Source of the DNA: Paenibacillus sp. R14(2021)
GTDB lineage: Bacteria > Bacillota > Bacilli > Paenibacillales > Paenibacillaceae
Length of the DNA stretch: 64,000 nt
Assembly: GCF_019431355.1 (NCBI RefSeq)
Contig: NZ_CP080269.1
Location: forward strand, 2,232,001 to 2,296,000
Reading direction: 5' to 3'
Below the pieces are notes generated by a model. The model did no database searches. It saw only the letters and a list, made by a program, of their open reading frames with translations, and had not been told where the DNA came from. A program made the position numbers and the translations under genes. This document shows positions 62,082 to 64,000 of this stretch, in pieces. Numbering within the stretch: position 1 is the first letter of the stretch; each line of letters starts with the position of its first letter.

Positions 62082-63224
62082 TTATTTCAATTCGTCTTCT
62101 GTGTAATAGCCGGAATCGACGAGTACTTGCTTGTAGTTCTCCTTGTCGACCGACACTGGCTCGAGCAGGAACGAAGGTACGATTTTCACGCCGTTATTGT
62201 ACGTTTTCGTATCGTTGACTTTCGCTTCCTTGCCTTCAATGATCGCCTCCGCCATGCCGACCGCGACTTTCGCCAGCTCGCGCGTATCCTTGAAGATCGT
62301 CGAGGTTTGCTCGCCGGCAATAATGGATTTAACCGATGCCACCTCGGCATCCTGGCCGCTGATGACTGGCATTGGCTTGTCGGCAGATCCGTAGCCTACG
62401 CCTTTCAAGGAAGAGATGATGCCGATGCTGATACCGTCGTACGGAGACAGTACCGCGTGGACCGTGTCGCTCGCGTAGTTCGCGCTCAGCAGATTATCCA
62501 TGCGGGCTTGCGCCGTCGCGCCATCCCAGCGAAGCGTGGCTACTTGTTCCATCTTGGTCTGGCCGCTCTTCACGACCAGCTTGCCGTTGTCGATGTACGG
62601 CTGAAGCACGGACATAGCGCCGTCGAAGAAGAAGTAAGCATTGTTATCGTCGGGAGAGCCGGCGAACAGCTCGATATTGAATGGTCCTTTGCCGTCCTTC
62701 AGGCCCAGCTTCTTCTCCAGGTATGACGCCTGCAGCACGCCGACCTTGAAGTTATCAAACGTGGCGTAGTAGGTGACATGCTCTGTGTTCTTGATCAGAC
62801 GGTCGTATGCGATGACTTGAATCTTCTGGTCGGCTGCCTTCTGAAGCACGTCCGTCAGTGACTCGCCGTCGATGGCTGCGATGACCAGAACCTTCGCGCC
62901 TTTAGTAATCATGTTCTCGATCTGGGAGACTTGATTCTCGATCACATCCTCCGCATACTGGAGGTCGACGCTGTAACCGAGCGTCTCGAATTCCTTTTTC
63001 ATGTTGGCGCCATCGCCTACCCAGCGCTCGGAGGACTTGGTCGGCATGGAGATGCCGATGCTGCCTTTGGCGCTGCTATCCGTGCTTCCGCCGCTGTCCG
63101 TGTCCGTTTTCGCGTTATTCGTCGTCGTGCTGGCCGGCTCCGTATTGTTCTTGGTGCTGCTGCCGCATGCGGCAAGGAGCAGTACCAGTACAGACAAGAC
63201 GATGAGCGTAAGTGATTTCTTCAT
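62082..63224 (-). CDS. chvE: ChvE-type multiple-monosaccharide-binding lipoprotein
   Basis: 380 residues. Signal peptide and lipobox VLLLAACG; a Thr/Ser/Asn-rich linker (about residues 23-55) follows. The periplasmic-binding domain has [60 protein letters not shown] and [20 protein letters not shown], all typical of ChvE/XylF proteins that bind galactose, arabinose, xylose or glucose. First gene of the importer-sensor operon; GGGGGATT precedes ATG 63224. The actual sugar is not readable. Confidence 0.93.
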   Translation of the reverse strand: MKKSLTLIVLSVLVLLLAACGSSTKNNTEPASTTTNNAKTDTDSGGSTDSSAKGSIGISMPTKSSERWVGDGANMKKEFETLGYSVDLQYAEDVIENQVSQIENMITKGAKVLVIAAIDGESLTDVLQKAADQKIQVIAYDRLIKNTEHVTYYATFDNFKVGVLQASYLEKKLGLKDGKGPFNIELFAGSPDDNNAYFFFDGAMSVLQPYIDNGKLVVKSGQTKMEQVATLRWDGATAQARMDNLLSANYASDTVHAVLSPYDGISIGIISSLKGVGYGSADKPMPVISGQDAEVASVKSIIAGEQTSTIFKDTRELAKVAVGMAEAIIEGKEAKVNDTKTYNNGVKIVPSFLLEPVSVDKENYKQVLVDSGYYTEDELK

Positions 63225-63384
63225 TCTTGTGAATCCCCCTCATATCGATAGATGGTATGTGTTACTAGATTTAGCATACAAAAACGATTCTCGTAAATCT
63301 TTTCAATTCGTTAACCCCTTTTTATAAAAAATCAACGTTTTTATGGAAGCGCTTCGCCTTGCGTTCGTTGATGGTTTCATCAAC

Positions 63385-63409
63385 AAAAAAGGCCACTCCA
63401 ATTGGAGTG
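63385..63409 (-). terminator. Orphan terminator-like hairpin
   Basis: CACTCC (63394-63399), loop AATT, GGAGTG (63404-63409), then GCC and six U on the minus strand. No minus-strand gene ends nearby to the right, since the next gene is on the plus strand, so it may be a relic of a lost gene or insulate the chvE promoter. Confidence 0.55.
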
Positions 63410-63512
63410 ACACAGTGTCTGTTGCATTCCGATGAGTTCGATTTGTGATTTTGCAGGATGTTCCTTCCATAACGTCGAAAGGAATTAGTAAAAAATATCA
63501 GCGGAGACAACC

Positions 63513-64000
63513 ATGAAAATTCCTTTGGAAGAACGAATTATGAAGTGGGTCCGAATCCTATCTGTGTTATTAATCCTATTCGTTGCAATCTTATTATCAT
63601 TAAAGCTAATTGAAGATTTACTTAAGTTCTCGTTAGGTAAAATAAGCGCTAATTGGGATGCCTTGGCGTTTGTGGCTACTTTAATTACAGGCGGTATCAC
63701 GCTTTACGGTATTCGAATTTCAATTAGCTACCCATACAATCGTGAATTGATTAACACGTATCCAAGAAGAAGGAAGTTAGCAGATGACATCATGCACGCC
63801 ACGCTGGATACATGGCGATTAACTAAACGTTTTTATGCAGAGAAGGAATATGATAAAATGCAAGCCGCAGTACTTGAGTGGCTTGGAAAGCAGGATGAAT
63901 TTTTTGAAAAGGCATCACATGTAAATGACAACATATACTTTGAAACTAGACAATTAAACAACATTTATAGTGATTTTGAATACCTATTGCAATTCGAAAA
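63513..64000 (+). CDS. Membrane protein, C-terminus off window
   Basis: Open frame from ATG 63513 (GCGGAGACAACC upstream) to the window edge, about 162 residues. Two N-terminal helices: ILSVLLILFVAILLSLKLIE and ALAFVATLITGGITLYGIRI; then SYPYNRELINTYPRRRKLAD and a charged, helical cytoplasmic region (AEKEYDKMQAAVLEWLGKQD). No family recognised. A+T-rich codon use sets it apart from the sugar operon. Confidence 0.75.
   Translation, partial: MKIPLEERIMKWVRILSVLLILFVAILLSLKLIEDLLKFSLGKISANWDALAFVATLITGGITLYGIRISISYPYNRELINTYPRRRKLADDIMHATLDTWRLTKRFYAEKEYDKMQAAVLEWLGKQDEFFEKASHVNDNIYFETRQLNNIYSDFEYLLQFE

Noticed and set aside
63344..63357. cre-like TGGAAGCGCTTCGC upstream of chvE
   Set aside because: Four mismatches to the consensus in either orientation; the core GAAGCGCTTC alone is not enough.
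63322..63510. 62-residue minus-strand gene
   Set aside because: Contains a terminator hairpin and has no ribosome site.
1..64000. CRISPR array, tRNA, rRNA, prophage or intact insertion sequence
   Set aside because: No regular spaced repeats, cloverleaf-like tRNA segments, transposase motifs or phage structural genes were seen on reading both strands.

Overview
The window looks like chromosome of a Gram-positive, spore-former-type Firmicute of the Paenibacillus/Cohnella kind. The grounds are AGGAGG-type ribosome binding sites, many TTG/GTG starts, copper-amine-oxidase 'stalk' domain exported proteins, an AdeR-type PucR regulator beside ald, a HutHUIG histidine operon, a YesM/YesN-type two-component pair, the Amj lipid II flippase and many CUT2/Opp ABC transporters. 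No rRNA, tRNA, CRISPR array, intact transposase or phage module was seen. Species identity is inference.

Layout. 1-2000: a truncated exported stalk-domain/beta-propeller gene, behind a promoter with an 11-bp-phased array of PhoP-type repeats, and an unassigned membrane protein. 2000-4500: DHA2 drug exporter with a PadR regulator. 4480-8030: a sugar-acid operon (IclR regulator, SDR dehydrogenase, FAH hydrolase, fuconolactonase-like amidohydrolase) resembling part of the non-phosphorylative L-fucose route. 8300-10310: MocR regulator divergent from a RidA-family gene. 10400-13300: an orphan DUF4157 (eCIS core) protein, a GNAT, an alditol-oxidase-like flavoprotein and a small unknown. 13800-14570: frameshifted NmrA-like gene. 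14979-20495: hutH-hutU-hutI-hutG operon. 20900-22780: GNAT, a small protein behind a strong operator-covered promoter, CapA-type phosphatase. 22922-25836: adeR-ald. 26000-29000: GNAT and a large serine-hydrolase lipoprotein.

29632-31621: AraC regulator and phytanoyl-CoA-dioxygenase-like oxygenase. 31712-34621: MhqR-like operators, mhqD-like esterase, flavin reductase and FabV enoyl reductase. 34780-38341: NUDIX, VOC, GNAT and a large membrane protein. 38430-45100 is a patchy, partly AT-rich accessory zone with an ATP-grasp enzyme, Amj, a CPT-like kinase, small membrane proteins and many gene relics; among these are fragments of a GH127 glycosidase and a C45 acyltransferase that seem to have undergone in-place micro-inversions. 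45116-49042: oligoendopeptidase F, a second stalk-domain protein and MsrA. 49209-54908: oligopeptide ABC operon oppABCDF. 55038-63224 (minus strand): a ChvE/GguAB-type sugar importer transcribed into a membrane-anchored sugar-binding protein, a histidine kinase and an AraC-type response regulator, i.e. a transporter and its probable sensor in one transcription unit. A partial membrane protein runs off the right edge.

Most operons carry recognisable intrinsic terminators, and three stem-loops sit between binding-protein genes and their neighbours in ABC operons, probably setting unequal expression.
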